The notes: generated from the sequence alone by a model not told the origin. Counted from the first letter of the stretch, positions 30,678-39,983 are shown. The stretch: 64,000 nt of DNA from Dictyobacter kobayashii (GCF_003967555.1 NZ_BIFS01000002.1:310001-374000); one strand, 5' to 3'. Numbers and translations: made by a program.

Positions 30678-30963
30678 ACTAAGCCCTTGCTCTCTTCGTG
30701 ATGGTTGGACAGCACACATACTTATTCGCCCCTTCATATGAAGTGGTTCCATATTCATTGCTGAAGATAGTATATGCGAACACGATTCTCTTAGCAAGAG
30801 ACACCGATGGTTACACCATCGCACTATTCAAACCATATTTTCAACACATTATATTTCATGTATCCTATGTCATAGATAAGTATAGAAGCAAAAGGAGTGA
30901 TGTAGGAGTGATAGAAATGATTCATGCCTCATTCTCTCATTCAAATCAGAAAGCAGGCCTAAT

Positions 30964-31170
30964 ATGAGCGAGGTCGCAAAGGTCAAATTGCAGATCGATT
31001 TAGAAGCAGAGGCAACGCAAAGAGCATTATATGACCCTGCCATCGTTGCAAATCATACATCCATTACGATCCGTATGGAACGCCTGGCAGATCACATATC
31101 TGCACTTGAACATGCGGGATTACATGAAATAGCCCATGATGTGTTGTGTCAGGATAGTTTGTGGAAATAG
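30964..31170 (+). CDS. Hypothetical small protein (68 aa)
   Basis: A short charged, mostly helical protein starting MSEVAKVKLQIDLEAEATQ and ending CQDSLWK. No family is recognised. The ribosome site is weak (AGCAGG about 8 nt upstream). It precedes another small gene in the same direction. The composition is protein-like (balanced, amphipathic helices), but confidence that it is expressed is limited. Confidence 0.4.
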   Translation: MSEVAKVKLQIDLEAEATQRALYDPAIVANHTSITIRMERLADHISALEHAGLHEIAHDVLCQDSLWK

Positions 31171-31376
31171 CATAGAGAAAACTAAGACGCCTGCGCAATC
31201 GCTTGATACGTCGTGGGCCGACTTGCTTCTAGAATGGGAACACTTTCACACAACCTGAGAATTGATCTTGTTTGTGGGCAAAAATAGGCAGAGCGAATAA
31301 GGGAGAAAACACAAATGCTGTGGAGGTATTCTTTTCAAGCCACCTTTGGCCCTATTTCTCCTAGAAAGGACACCAT

Positions 31377-31625
31377 ATGAGTACAGAATTGGCCAAGCCA
31401 AGCAAGCTGAGATTCTATTCAATGTGCGTAGCCATGAATATCACAAAGCAGGACTTGTACTTTAAGACACTGGTTAATCCTAACTTTATTGATTGCCTCT
31501 TTGCTGGGGTCGCCATACCTGAATCAATAACACAGAAACTTTTGGATGCTTTTAACCAGATAGCGCACACTCATTATTTGCTTTGTGATTTTACGTACAC
31601 ACACATAGCAGACCAGGATAAATAA
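31377..31625 (+). CDS. Hypothetical small protein (82 aa), possibly HTH-like
   Basis: AAAGGAC lies 7 nt before the ATG. The segment LRFYSMCVAMNITKQDLYFK, then NPNFIDCLFAGVAIPESITQ, has the helix spacing of a degenerate Cro/C1-type HTH (a residue-poor turn and a late LLDAFNQIA helix). This is a weak resemblance only. It lies 208 bp upstream of the Gly-rich acidic gene, in the same orientation. Confidence 0.5.
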   Translation: MSTELAKPSKLRFYSMCVAMNITKQDLYFKTLVNPNFIDCLFAGVAIPESITQKLLDAFNQIAHTHYLLCDFTYTHIADQDK

Positions 31626-31832
31626 GAAAAATGTATTGCTGCATGCTTTTCCCTTTCAACTTTTATATGCGCATACAGCACTCATCCCACATTAGACGAG
31701 ACAGTAGGAACTTAAACTGCGACATCAGGCAGACGGTGATGACAAATATCTTAGTAGTACCAAAGGAGTATTAGCTGTGAGGCATATCCAAAACAATGAC
31801 CTTGCTCAATAATTACGGAAAGGAGTCTTGGT

Positions 31833-32218
31833 ATGGCACAATCTATAGAACAAATCGTTGTATCAGGTAGAGCGCTGGAATTACCAACAAATCTTTTTGG
31901 TCGGCGGCGTGGTGGTGGTGGAGGAAGCAGTGGCGGCCGAGGGGGAAATAGTGGCCATGGAGGAGGGGGAAACAAAGGGCGCGGTGGGGTGAAGGGGATG
32001 ATGGAGGCGGCGAAAATGCTGGCTATAATCCTTGGGAAGATGACGATGAATATCTGGTTGATGATGCCGATGATATAGAGGAAGGTGAAGAGTTTGAAGA
32101 AGAAGGACCCATTAACGAAGACGATGGTGGACGACGCGGTGATCGTGGTCGCCCTACCGGATATCGCCATACGTATGGCTGGCATCACGGGAAGCGTGGC
32201 GACCATCGAAAAAACTAA
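31833..32218 (+). pseudogene. Gly-rich/acidic small protein, possible RiPP-like precursor, split by a one-base loss
   Basis: The N-terminal frame (MAQSIEQIVVSGRALELPTN, then an Arg/Gly/Ser-rich tract) loses its sense near 31986-31989 (G4). Adding one G continues into an acidic stretch (GDDGGGENAGYNPWEDDDEY, then DDADDIEEGEEFEEEG) and a basic His/Arg/Gly tail ending DHRKN at a stop at 32218. The joined protein would be 128 residues. The GGAAAGGAGTCTTGGT ribosome site precedes the ATG. Asp-Gly and Asn-Gly pairs, which readily form succinimide/isoaspartate, occur several times. The gene is followed by a hairpin and a PIMT-like methyltransferase gene, so a substrate or precursor relationship is plausible. 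It is not proven, and other RiPP enzymes are not adjacent. Confidence 0.5.
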
Positions 32219-32241
32219 GTAGTAAGCTGTGAATAGAGAGT

Positions 32242-32278
32242 AGAGAGGAAGAGATCATATACGTGCCTCTTCCTCTCT
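32242..32278 (+). promoter_or_regulatory. Intercistronic hairpin abutting the methyltransferase ribosome site
   Basis: AGAGAGGAAGAG (32242-32253) pairs perfectly with CTCTTCCTCTCT (32267-32278), with a 13-nt loop. The right arm ends one base before the AGGGAGG site (from 32279) of the methyltransferase gene. There is no T run. It could act as a partial terminator or mRNA stabiliser, giving more of the small upstream product than of the enzyme. Confidence 0.6.
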
Positions 32279-32291
32279 AGGGAGGCCATAT

Positions 32292-33464
32292 ATGATACCA
32301 GATAGATCCAATGAGGATTATTCTATAGAACAATATCGCACAAAGTTACAAAAAGAGTTGTCTAAATATAGCGTCAACCAAAATGTTCTTGAAGCATTTG
32401 CGCGTATACCCAGGCATGTATTTATTGATACTTTTTATCTGCCACGACCAGCCAAAGGACAGACGCCCCAATGGGTCCAGCTATCGCCACAGATGAATGA
32501 AACAGAATGGCTTGAGGCAGTTTATAGAGATGAGCCAGTAGTGACACAAATTGCTGCTGATGGTCATGCCTCTTCATCCTCATCCAAACCATCGGTCATG
32601 GCTGCCATGTTAGAAGAACTACATGTCCAACCTGGTCAAAAGGTGCTGGAAATCGGAACCGGGACAGGTTGGAATGCAGTTTTGCTCGCTGAACTTACCA
32701 GTGATCCTGCTCTGGTAACGACTATTGATATTGACGAGGATCTAGTGTACAGGGCCACTCAACGCATATGTGCAAGCGGCGGCGATGGCATGACAATACT
32801 CGTTGGCGATGGTCGTGAAGGCTACGCACCCAATGCTCCCTATGATCGCATCATTGCAACTGGGAGTTATCCATTTGTACCTTTCGCATGGATTGATCAG
32901 CTAGCACCTGGTGGCTTGTTAGTAGTCAATGTCAAAACGTGGTACGTAAGTATGATGCTCATCATCTGCCGGGATATGGACACGGGTGAGGTTTATGGAA
33001 AAATACTCGATAACCTCCAGGGTGAATTTATGCGCTTGCACGGAGGCGAAGGGGTGGATCATCGCCTGGATCGGTCATTGTATCCGCGAGAACCTATTTT
33101 CCCAATCATAGAAGAGACCTGGGACTATGAGTATTTCCATCCTGATCTTCTTACCAATGAACACTTCAAATTCTTTGTATGGCTCAGGTTTCCACAAATG
33201 TACGCCTATCGCATTGGGCGAAAAAATCAGTCAATAGCTTTTTATTATTTGCATGATTTGCAGAGTGGAAAACGCCTGCAATTTAACATGGTTGGCAAAC
33301 CTGATATCCGTGGGGATAAAGACCTTTGGAACGATTTGCAGAACAGCATTGACCACTATCATGCCTTAAACTATCCAACATGTGAAGATTTCTGCCTCCA
33401 TTTTACCGAGACAGAACAATACTTCGAATACATAGGAATTCGTTGGCCCATCGCTAAACGCTAG
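32292..33464 (+). CDS. PIMT-like (protein-L-isoaspartate O-methyltransferase family) enzyme with C-terminal extension
   Basis: The 390-residue protein has a PCMT-like N-terminal half: ARIPRHVFIDTFYLP, the substrate-side motif EPVVTQI, SAM motif I VLEIGTGTGWNAVL (about residues 118-131), an acidic post-I motif (TTIDIDEDLV) and VGDGREGY. Housekeeping PCMT is about 210 residues. The additional 170 C-terminal residues are typical of the larger PIMT homologues that modify Asp in ribosomal peptides (FxLD-type and graspetide/lanthipeptide-associated enzymes). The reaction is SAM-dependent methyl esterification of Asp or isoAsp, which can lead to aspartimide. The acidic, Asp-Gly-containing neighbour upstream is a candidate substrate. 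GGGAGG lies 7 nt before the ATG. Confidence 0.8.
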   Translation: MIPDRSNEDYSIEQYRTKLQKELSKYSVNQNVLEAFARIPRHVFIDTFYLPRPAKGQTPQWVQLSPQMNETEWLEAVYRDEPVVTQIAADGHASSSSSKPSVMAAMLEELHVQPGQKVLEIGTGTGWNAVLLAELTSDPALVTTIDIDEDLVYRATQRICASGGDGMTILVGDGREGYAPNAPYDRIIATGSYPFVPFAWIDQLAPGGLLVVNVKTWYVSMMLIICRDMDTGEVYGKILDNLQGEFMRLHGGEGVDHRLDRSLYPREPIFPIIEETWDYEYFHPDLLTNEHFKFFVWLRFPQMYAYRIGRKNQSIAFYYLHDLQSGKRLQFNMVGKPDIRGDKDLWNDLQNSIDHYHALNYPTCEDFCLHFTETEQYFEYIGIRWPIAKR

Positions 33465-33527
33465 GTTTTTCCAATAGGAAACACATTCAAAATACTTGTT
33501 GTCCAGTCCCCGAAATTTTGATGTTTT

Positions 33528-34200
33528 CTAATCGTCGAGGAAGAAGGAATCAAAGGGTTTATGCTGTGTGCTTTCTGGAACTATTTCTGGGTGGTCCGAG
33601 GATGTTACATGATCTCTGGTTATATATTTTGGAGACGCCAGACCCTCTATTGGCGTTCCTGTGTCCATAGGAACATATTGATCAGGTTGGAGTGTCCTAT
33701 TTATGGGTAGTTGATATGAAATCTCCGTCAAGCGCACCATTTTACGATTGAGGTAATAAGGAGTCATCTATAATAGCATTGGTGAACGTGAAGAATTGAT
33801 CATGAGTATGGTGTCTTCTGGCATCTCGTCCGTATTTCATCCGACATGAGCAAACATCGACCCGTTTCGTCCTGGGTATGTGTTATGTTTTGTGGATCGG
33901 AGAACAGCCCTACACTATAGCCAGTGGTACTTGTCGACTCTTTTTTTATTGTACTATTCCCAATACGTTGACTGTAATACTCCGTTTCTTCTAACCCTGA
34001 CCCTGGTAGTAGCAGATGAGTTACCGAGTTAGATAAAATATTCTTTCTTACTTCTTGCCCGTAGCGATCATCTAACTGGTTGAAGCTTTGTAAAACAATT
34101 AACAGTGCAACTCGCGATGATGGTACAGCTACACTAAACGGTGCCGGTTCGGAAGGCGACTGAGAGAAAAGGATTGGTAACAGTACCTCGCTCTCAGTCT
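33528..34200 (-). pseudogene. Relic of a VirD4/TraG-type coupling protein (C-terminal part)
   Basis: Reading leftward from about 34200, the sequence SSRVALLIVLQSFNQLDDRY, then HLLLPGSGLEETEYYSQRIG, then DETGRCLLMSDEIRT matches the TraM-recognition region of T4SS coupling proteins. A one-base shift follows. The next frame (MPEDTILMINSSRSPMLL) runs into an in-frame TAG just before MTPYYLNRKMVRLTE, and ends at 33528 (FDSFFLDD). The Walker-containing N-terminal part is absent. So this is a decayed fragment of a conjugative element, not a short gene. No other conjugation genes are seen nearby. Confidence 0.65.
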
Positions 34201-34231
34201 ACCTTACACCCAGATTGTATATTTTCACCTT

Positions 34232-35350
34232 TTATAAACGAACCAGCATATGATATTTGGTTTGCAATTCCTTAGCCCAATCATCTACTTCGCATAGTGG
34301 CATCTTCCTGCAGTCATATCCCAAAACTTCCCGGAATACAGACATTTCTTGTTCCGCAAATAAAACCGCCCCATCCTCATCTATACGTTCAATACCATCG
34401 AGTACAAGTCCGGATTCGTTGATGTGGATGGCGGTTTGTAATGGGATCTTCTCAGGTAGAACGACTTCTACTCCCTGCGCATCTACGCGGGCAGGATATC
34501 CGCCAGGCAACCCATTAGGACCGGGAACATGGGTAATAACACCAGTATCGTTGACGACCCCATCGAACACGACCGCTGCTGACGTTGCGGTCATGATATT
34601 CCCAACACCACCGCCAGTCCGCTTGAGCGTTGATGGAAGCTGTTGGAACACTTTTGCTCGGTCAATCTCAGAGGTTTGGTCGACTCCATTGATGAATACA
34701 GAGAAAGAGAGAGGAGCATCTTTGAGAGGGTGACGCGACATCCAATAACTGACATACCGAGACATAATCAGGCGAACATCCACCTGTTCTCGTGGCACAT
34801 TAAGTATGCCCGCAACTGCTTGCCTGAGAGCTGGGACATTATTTGCCAGATCTCCAATCCCTGTGGTTGGGGCTAGGTCAACTTTTGCAAGGATAGGATT
34901 CACGACATCTGGATAAATTGCATTCAGTACATGGATTGTCTGACCGGACATTTTTACCGCTTGCATAAGTTTATAGATCAAAGAGAGATGCCAGGGAAGC
35001 CGAGGACCAAGTTGGGCTGACAGCAAGCGCTTTGCCAAAGGAGAGGGAAGATCCTGAAATACCTCTTTTTTCTGAAGAGTTGCAGCACATACAATGATAT
35101 TTGGTTGAAAAACCGCAATGGTTTCTGCTGTTTGCTCTACATGCTCTAGATCGAGAGCCACACAAGCAACATTTGGTTCACATCCGAGCTGCAAAGCGGA
35201 AAAGAGCGAGAGATTCGTTCGCTGCTGAAGATATCCAAGGTTTCTTCCTCCCACAAGGAACGAATGCCGTCCAGGAATTCGAACAAGCAAGTCAAAAATG
35301 TGAGATCCGAGCTCACCCAAACCGATAAACAAGACGCGTTTTAAACTCAC
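34232..35350 (-). CDS. Rossmann-fold NAD(P)-binding protein (saccharopine-dehydrogenase-like)
   Basis: The 372-residue product begins RVLFIGLGELGSHIFDLL, a dinucleotide-binding GxGxxG variant, followed by an acidic-end strand (VALDLEHV) and FQPNIIVCAATLQ. This is the pattern of saccharopine-dehydrogenase-like reductases and related homoserine/saccharopine groups. The substrate is not recognisable. The C-terminal half contains GPNGLPGGYPARVDAQGVEV. No cofactor-independent evidence for a pathway exists; the neighbours are a nucleotidyltransferase gene (divergent) and a conjugation relic. Confidence 0.65.
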   Translation of the reverse strand: MSLKRVLFIGLGELGSHIFDLLVRIPGRHSFLVGGRNLGYLQQRTNLSLFSALQLGCEPNVACVALDLEHVEQTAETIAVFQPNIIVCAATLQKKEVFQDLPSPLAKRLLSAQLGPRLPWHLSLIYKLMQAVKMSGQTIHVLNAIYPDVVNPILAKVDLAPTTGIGDLANNVPALRQAVAGILNVPREQVDVRLIMSRYVSYWMSRHPLKDAPLSFSVFINGVDQTSEIDRAKVFQQLPSTLKRTGGGVGNIMTATSAAVVFDGVVNDTGVITHVPGPNGLPGGYPARVDAQGVEVVLPEKIPLQTAIHINESGLVLDGIERIDEDGAVLFAEQEMSVFREVLGYDCRKMPLCEVDDWAKELQTKYHMLVRL

Positions 35351-35526
35351 ATTACCTCCACACGTTTAAATTCAGCACCAATCTCTTGAATGCTCTTCCT
35401 CGTAATGGAAAACAAGAAGATGAATGCGATAAGAAAAATTATCCTTATCTATTCAGAGGCATGTTACATCTTTATATAATATATAATTCATAGAAAGTCC
35501 TTATTTCTACTATGAAGGGTACAACA

Positions 35527-36330
35527 ATGACTTCTTCATCAACACATTTATCCGATACCTTCTTGCAAAAGCTTGTTGCTGATATCGACAATGAAACAGT
35601 GACAGCCATCATTCTCCATGGAAGCTATGCGCGTGGAAACGCCAACCCACCTTATAGTGATATTGACATCGTAAGAATTACGAGAGAGACTTCAGAACGA
35701 CACCAACAGAAACAATTCATCTGGTATGATAGCTATCTCCTCAACCTTTCGAGTCGTCCGCTTTCTATTTACAAAGAGTGGCTACGTATTCCACAAGAGG
35801 CTATCTTTCGATTATCGACCATACGGGATGCTCATATTCTGCTTGATAAAGAGGAAGTTTTTCATGCATTTCAGCAAGAAATCTCTCACTGGACATGGAG
35901 CTCTCTTCAGGCAGATGCAGATGCGTATGCGAGTAGACTGCTCGCCGAGTTATCCGAAGTTATTCTCAGAACGCTGGGAGCCATCCACAGAGGCGACACG
36001 ACAATGCTTGTCGAACGCATCTGCCTGCATATTCTTCCAGCAGTGATGGAAGCTGTTGGTGTGCAAGGTGGGATTCTTGCAAGAGGGAATCACTATCTTC
36101 AGCAAGTTCAAGAAACAATAGGGCTTCAATCAGCCTGGACACAGTACTATATGCAAGCAGCAGGAGTATCCTCTTCCCCTCTTTCTATCGAACAACGAGG
36201 AATTGCGGCCATTCGTCTCTATCAGGAAACGGTGTCCAGTTTGGCGTCCCATATCCAACCAGAACACATGCAAACGATTGAAATATTACTCCATACGATT
36301 GATCATCTTCTGCAAAGAAAGGAGTACTAG
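35527..36330 (+). CDS. MNT/KNT-type nucleotidyltransferase-domain protein
   Basis: About 267 residues. The nucleotidyltransferase signature GSYARGNANPPYSDIDIV has the G-S and DxD motifs needed for NMP transfer. The rest is helical (the four-helix C-terminal part of kanamycin-nucleotidyltransferase-like proteins). Substrates in the family include aminoglycosides and, for MNT antitoxins, the partner toxin; neither is shown here. The start chosen is ATG at 35527, with AAGGG 8 nt upstream (inside the sequence that would be coding if the upstream ATG at 35512 were used). A second, distinct family member lies at 39984. Confidence 0.75.
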   Translation: MTSSSTHLSDTFLQKLVADIDNETVTAIILHGSYARGNANPPYSDIDIVRITRETSERHQQKQFIWYDSYLLNLSSRPLSIYKEWLRIPQEAIFRLSTIRDAHILLDKEEVFHAFQQEISHWTWSSLQADADAYASRLLAELSEVILRTLGAIHRGDTTMLVERICLHILPAVMEAVGVQGGILARGNHYLQQVQETIGLQSAWTQYYMQAAGVSSSPLSIEQRGIAAIRLYQETVSSLASHIQPEHMQTIEILLHTIDHLLQRKEY

Positions 36331-36570
36331 CTCATATATATGTATCTCTGTTGACTATACTGCTTTCATCTACGGAAAAGATCTATCGTTTCTAATCCTG
36401 ACATATCTAACTCGAAATGATATCAAGAGTAGTATAATATATACTCAGCGATCATACCATACTATTTGATCAGATAATTAAATGCTATGAAGCAGGAATT
36501 GTACTGTGCATACAAACAACGCAATAATGTAAAGAATAAGGCAAATAGATAGCAAGGAAATAGTTATATA

Positions 36571-38520
36571 ATGAATGCTTCTATTGATATTAAGCCATCT
36601 CACTTCCCATCTGTTCGCGTTTGGCTCTGTGGGCCATTTAAGATCGAGTGGGTCGATCCTGAAACAGGTCACTCTATTCCTCTTTCTGAGGAAGATCTAT
36701 GCGGAAAAGATGCTTCGCAAGCACTCTCACTATTCAAATTGCTGCTCTGTCAACCAGGACGACAGGCACATCGTGACTGGATCATGGAACAGTTCTGGCC
36801 AGAGCAAATGCACAGTGTTGCCGCTCACCGCTTCCACAATATCACATCAGCATTTCGCAAGATCTTGAACCCACCTGATGGTATTCCGCTCTTACCATCT
36901 ATTACTGGAAGAAAAGATAGTAGTAGCATGTACTCGCTACCCACTTATCCCAGGTTGTGGGTTGATATTGATGCATTGATCTGGAATGTAGAACAAGCGG
37001 CACGTATGGATCGTTTTGGCGATGATAGTCTTCCTTTCTGGGAAAGGGCCTTTGCTCTGGCGAAACGTGGTCCTTTTTTAGCCGAAGAAACCTATGCTGC
37101 CTGGATCAAAGAACGGCAAGCGATGCTCAATGGCTCGTATCGCCAATGTGTCCATGCTCTCTGGCGTCTCTATATAGCGCGACACGCTGACGCAGGCAAA
37201 GCCGAGGCATTGCTCTTGCTACGTACATATTGGCAGCAATATAGAACAGACGAAGACGCATTGCGCCCACTTCTCGAATTACTAGGTGAACAGGAACGCT
37301 ACCAAGAAGCTGAAGAATATTACCATCAATTTCTTGTTGCTCTTGCAGAGTTGGGACCAGATGAAGATGGGAAGCCCCACAAACCAGACCAGCGCACAAG
37401 TGATGTGCGAGAATACTTACAGGCTAAGCAAATTCAGCGTGAGCGCATGCATGTGCCTGGACAATTGTCAAGTGCGGGAGGCACCCCCCTTGAGCAGATC
37501 ACAGCTCTTTCCCGCACAAACGGGCCAATAAATAGACGTGAAGCAAGCAAAATAATGGCAACTGTTGGAGCAAGTCTTCTCGTCACTTCCGACCTGCTCG
37601 GTATCATACACTCAGGGACAGCATTACACGATGAGGAAATACTCTCAATCTGCTCTGCCTCTCTTCCAGCCTTTTGGCGTCTGTACTTTGATGGGCAACT
37701 TTCAGAAGTACGACGCGTTTTACCAGGCCATATTTCTCAGTTGGCACTATTAACTCGACAACGCACTGGATCTCAACAACAAGCAGCAAGCCTGGCATCC
37801 AAAGCCCACCAGCTTGCATGTATGCTTGCATTGCAAGAACAAGATTATGGCGTAGCATTAATACATACCGAACAGGCACAACAATCTGCCCTTATAGCTG
37901 AAGATACGAATTTGCAGGTGGCTTCGCTCATCCGTAAAGCTCTTGTCTACCGTTACATCAATCGCTATCTGAGAAAATGCCCCGAACAAATACTAGAAAC
38001 ATACCAGGAAGCAATACAATATAGCTCTAGCTCTTCGGTGTCACCACTACTTCGAGGACGCCTCTACACTGGTCTGGCGGAGGCTCACAGTGAACTTGAA
38101 CAAGAATATGAAGCCAAACATGCATTGGAAATCGCCTATACCATCTTCCCAGAGAAACCTCAAGAGGACCCTCATTTCACATATACTCACTTCAAACTTC
38201 CGCAAGGGTTTGAAGTCGTTGTGTATCTCAATCTTAAGCAAGCAGGAAAAGCCTGGGATATTCTGACAAAGATCGATGCCTCTGTACCAATGACAACAAT
38301 ACCTGATCGGGTAGAATTATCGATTGACCAGGCAAGAGCTTCCCTCTTATTTGGTGACATGCACCAGAGTGGCAAGTATGTAGAATTAGCAGCAAATTCG
38401 GCACACGTTCTTGGCTCTCATTTACGATATAATGAAACATACAATATCTACAAACAAATGCACATAAAATGGCCTCAAGAACAGTATATAAAAGGACTGG
38501 CCGAAATTTTTCGTTCATGA
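36571..38520 (+). CDS. SARP/BTAD-type transcriptional regulator with TPR-like C-terminus
   Basis: The 649-residue protein starts with a winged-helix DNA-binding domain (VRVWLCGPFKIEW...SLFKLLLCQPGRQAHRDWIM), followed by the bacterial transcriptional activator domain (VDIDALIWNVEQAARM...FALAKRGPFLAEETYAAWIK). A helical BTAD/TPR region runs to about residue 290. After a linker, a C-terminal TPR-like half contains a hydrophobic stretch (ASKIMATVGASLLVTSDLLGI, about 330-350) that is too weak to call a TM segment. Such regulators activate adjacent or biosynthetic genes; the targets are unknown. The stop overlaps the convergent FMN-oxidase gene by 6 bp. AAGGAAA about 12 nt upstream is a weak ribosome site. 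Confidence 0.8.
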   Translation: MNASIDIKPSHFPSVRVWLCGPFKIEWVDPETGHSIPLSEEDLCGKDASQALSLFKLLLCQPGRQAHRDWIMEQFWPEQMHSVAAHRFHNITSAFRKILNPPDGIPLLPSITGRKDSSSMYSLPTYPRLWVDIDALIWNVEQAARMDRFGDDSLPFWERAFALAKRGPFLAEETYAAWIKERQAMLNGSYRQCVHALWRLYIARHADAGKAEALLLLRTYWQQYRTDEDALRPLLELLGEQERYQEAEEYYHQFLVALAELGPDEDGKPHKPDQRTSDVREYLQAKQIQRERMHVPGQLSSAGGTPLEQITALSRTNGPINRREASKIMATVGASLLVTSDLLGIIHSGTALHDEEILSICSASLPAFWRLYFDGQLSEVRRVLPGHISQLALLTRQRTGSQQQAASLASKAHQLACMLALQEQDYGVALIHTEQAQQSALIAEDTNLQVASLIRKALVYRYINRYLRKCPEQILETYQEAIQYSSSSSVSPLLRGRLYTGLAEAHSELEQEYEAKHALEIAYTIFPEKPQEDPHFTYTHFKLPQGFEVVVYLNLKQAGKAWDILTKIDASVPMTTIPDRVELSIDQARASLLFGDMHQSGKYVELAANSAHVLGSHLRYNETYNIYKQMHIKWPQEQYIKGLAEIFRS

Positions 38521-39564
38521 TCTATGGTAACCATTAAGGTATCCGTTAAAGACCATTCTTCTCACGAAAGAAGGGTTTATAGTGGTCAGTGTAGAGCAAC
38601 CGACGAGAGCCATTGCTTGCTCAAATTCAGTACGAACCATATCCAGCACATTGGCAACACCATCTGCTCCATTCACTGCTAACCCCCAGATAATCGGGCG
38701 GCCGACAAGAACGGCCTGTGCCCCCAAAGCTAATGCCTTGAGAACATCTGTGCCTCGCCGGATACCACTATCCATATAAATCTCACAGCGCCCGTTCACC
38801 GCTTCGATAATTTCAGGAAGCACTTCAAGCGTGGCTGGAACACCATCAAGTTGGCGACCACCATGATTAGAAACAATAATTCCATCCATACCATGATCAA
38901 GGGCGAGCAATGCATCTTCAGCAGTCAGAATACCTTTAAGCACAATAGGAAGAGATGTAAGAGAACGAAGCCAGGCAAGTGAACTCCAGGTCGGAAGTGA
39001 AGTAAAGCCATTTCCCATGGGCTCGTCGCCAAAGTTTGCTTTGTAGGCAGGTAGATGAAAATCGAGACGTTGTGCGGCTTCTTTCCTACCAGAGCGCGGT
39101 GCGTCTACAGTGATAACAAGAGCACGATAACCAGCAGCAGCAGCACGTTGGACAAGCCGCTCTGTCCACAGGCGATTAGGGGCAGTAAGTTGAAACCAAA
39201 GAGGACCTGTAGCGACTTGTGCAATCTCCTCTAAAGTACGAGATGAGAACGTGCTGACGATCATGATCGTCTTCGTAGAGGCAGAGGCTGTTGCGCATTC
39301 ACCATCTGGATGTGCCAACCCTTGAAAACCTATGGGAGCAACAAGTATGGGCATTTCAACAGGGATTCCTAACACACGTGTGTTCATAGTAATACAACTG
39401 ACATCAACAAGCACACGTGGCCGTAGTTGAACCTGTTCAAAAGCGCGACGATTCGCTCGCAATGTTATCTCATCATCTGCCCCGCCGGCAAAATACGCCC
39501 AAGTTCCAGCATCTAGAGATGTTTGGGCCAGAGATTCGTAATCGAAGACATTCACTAATTCCAT
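38515..39564 (-). CDS. FMN-dependent alpha-hydroxy-acid oxidase/dehydrogenase
   Basis: The 349-residue protein has the full TIM-barrel pattern: YFAGGADDEITLRANRRAF, then PILVAPIGFQGLAHPDGE, the catalytic-loop SNHGGRQLDG, the phosphate-binding DSGIRRGTDVLKALALGA, and LVGRPIIWGL. This fits lactate/glycolate/mandelate-type oxidases (FMN cofactor, L-2-hydroxyacid to 2-oxoacid). Substrate preference cannot be read from this. Upstream DNA has no clear promoter. It converges with the BTAD gene and is adjacent to no pathway partner. All active-site segments are present. Confidence 0.88.
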   Translation of the reverse strand: MELVNVFDYESLAQTSLDAGTWAYFAGGADDEITLRANRRAFEQVQLRPRVLVDVSCITMNTRVLGIPVEMPILVAPIGFQGLAHPDGECATASASTKTIMIVSTFSSRTLEEIAQVATGPLWFQLTAPNRLWTERLVQRAAAAGYRALVITVDAPRSGRKEAAQRLDFHLPAYKANFGDEPMGNGFTSLPTWSSLAWLRSLTSLPIVLKGILTAEDALLALDHGMDGIIVSNHGGRQLDGVPATLEVLPEIIEAVNGRCEIYMDSGIRRGTDVLKALALGAQAVLVGRPIIWGLAVNGADGVANVLDMVRTEFEQAMALVGCSTLTTINPSFVRRMVFNGYLNGYHRS

Positions 39565-39983
39565 GATAACAAGTAGCCCCCTTTTCTACGCGTATTGTAG
39601 CATTTCTATGCCAAAAATAGCCATAATATATGTTTCAAAGGGAGAGAAAACCAGCCAGTAACCATGTTGCATGTGGATAAGAGCACTCCGATGCCTCAAA
39701 AGTTCCTTGCGGATAATACCTACCATTTCGTGAGGAAAGGAGGCTGGTAGGAGTACATATGACAATCAAATCGTTCAATACAGGAGTCTGACAGGAGGTT
39801 AAATTGATATTATTGAATTAATGTACAAAGAAACTTTTTTATAAGCTGACATCATCTTCACGGGGATACTTTCTTTAGGCATCAAATTTTTCGAGTTCTG
39901 GTTATCCTACATTATGCAAAGGTACAACAAGTCATGGATATACTTTCTCAGATTGGGTTCTACCACCAGGAAAGGAACAATCA
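39565..39983. other. Intergenic region with a short leader-like frame
   Basis: A very short frame (39759-39791, MTIKSFNTGV) follows a strong GGTAGGAG site by 5 nt and ends in TGA. A second AGGAGG-like site (ACAGGAGGTTAAATT) follows shortly after. It could be a leader peptide or leftover of a gene start. Otherwise nothing is recognised between the FMN-oxidase gene and the nucleotidyltransferase operon. Confidence 0.35.

Larger units (their letters stand above)
29173..30719 (-). pseudogene. XRE-type regulator with two HTH copies and a TPR C-terminus, split by a one-base loss
   Basis: The N-terminal frame from ATG 30719 (GGGG about 9 nt upstream) carries two near-identical 73-residue units (about residues 15-87 and 117-189), each with RPGQVIRHFRQ and KPWTQRDLAQVLGKQELA-type HTH. 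It stops at about 30135. Adding one C to the run opposite G4 (30152-30155) restores DIPPLLLGLAAL and joins it to the downstream frame. That frame encodes a linker (APKPLIVSDRIDLEEVRARL) and a TPR domain (MTLKRLYECYPTT to LEEALPLARTMRSR) ending at 29173. The joined protein is a Ktedonobacteria-style HTH-TPR cytoplasmic regulator. The repeated HTH is unusual, since relatives have one copy. Confidence 0.7.
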
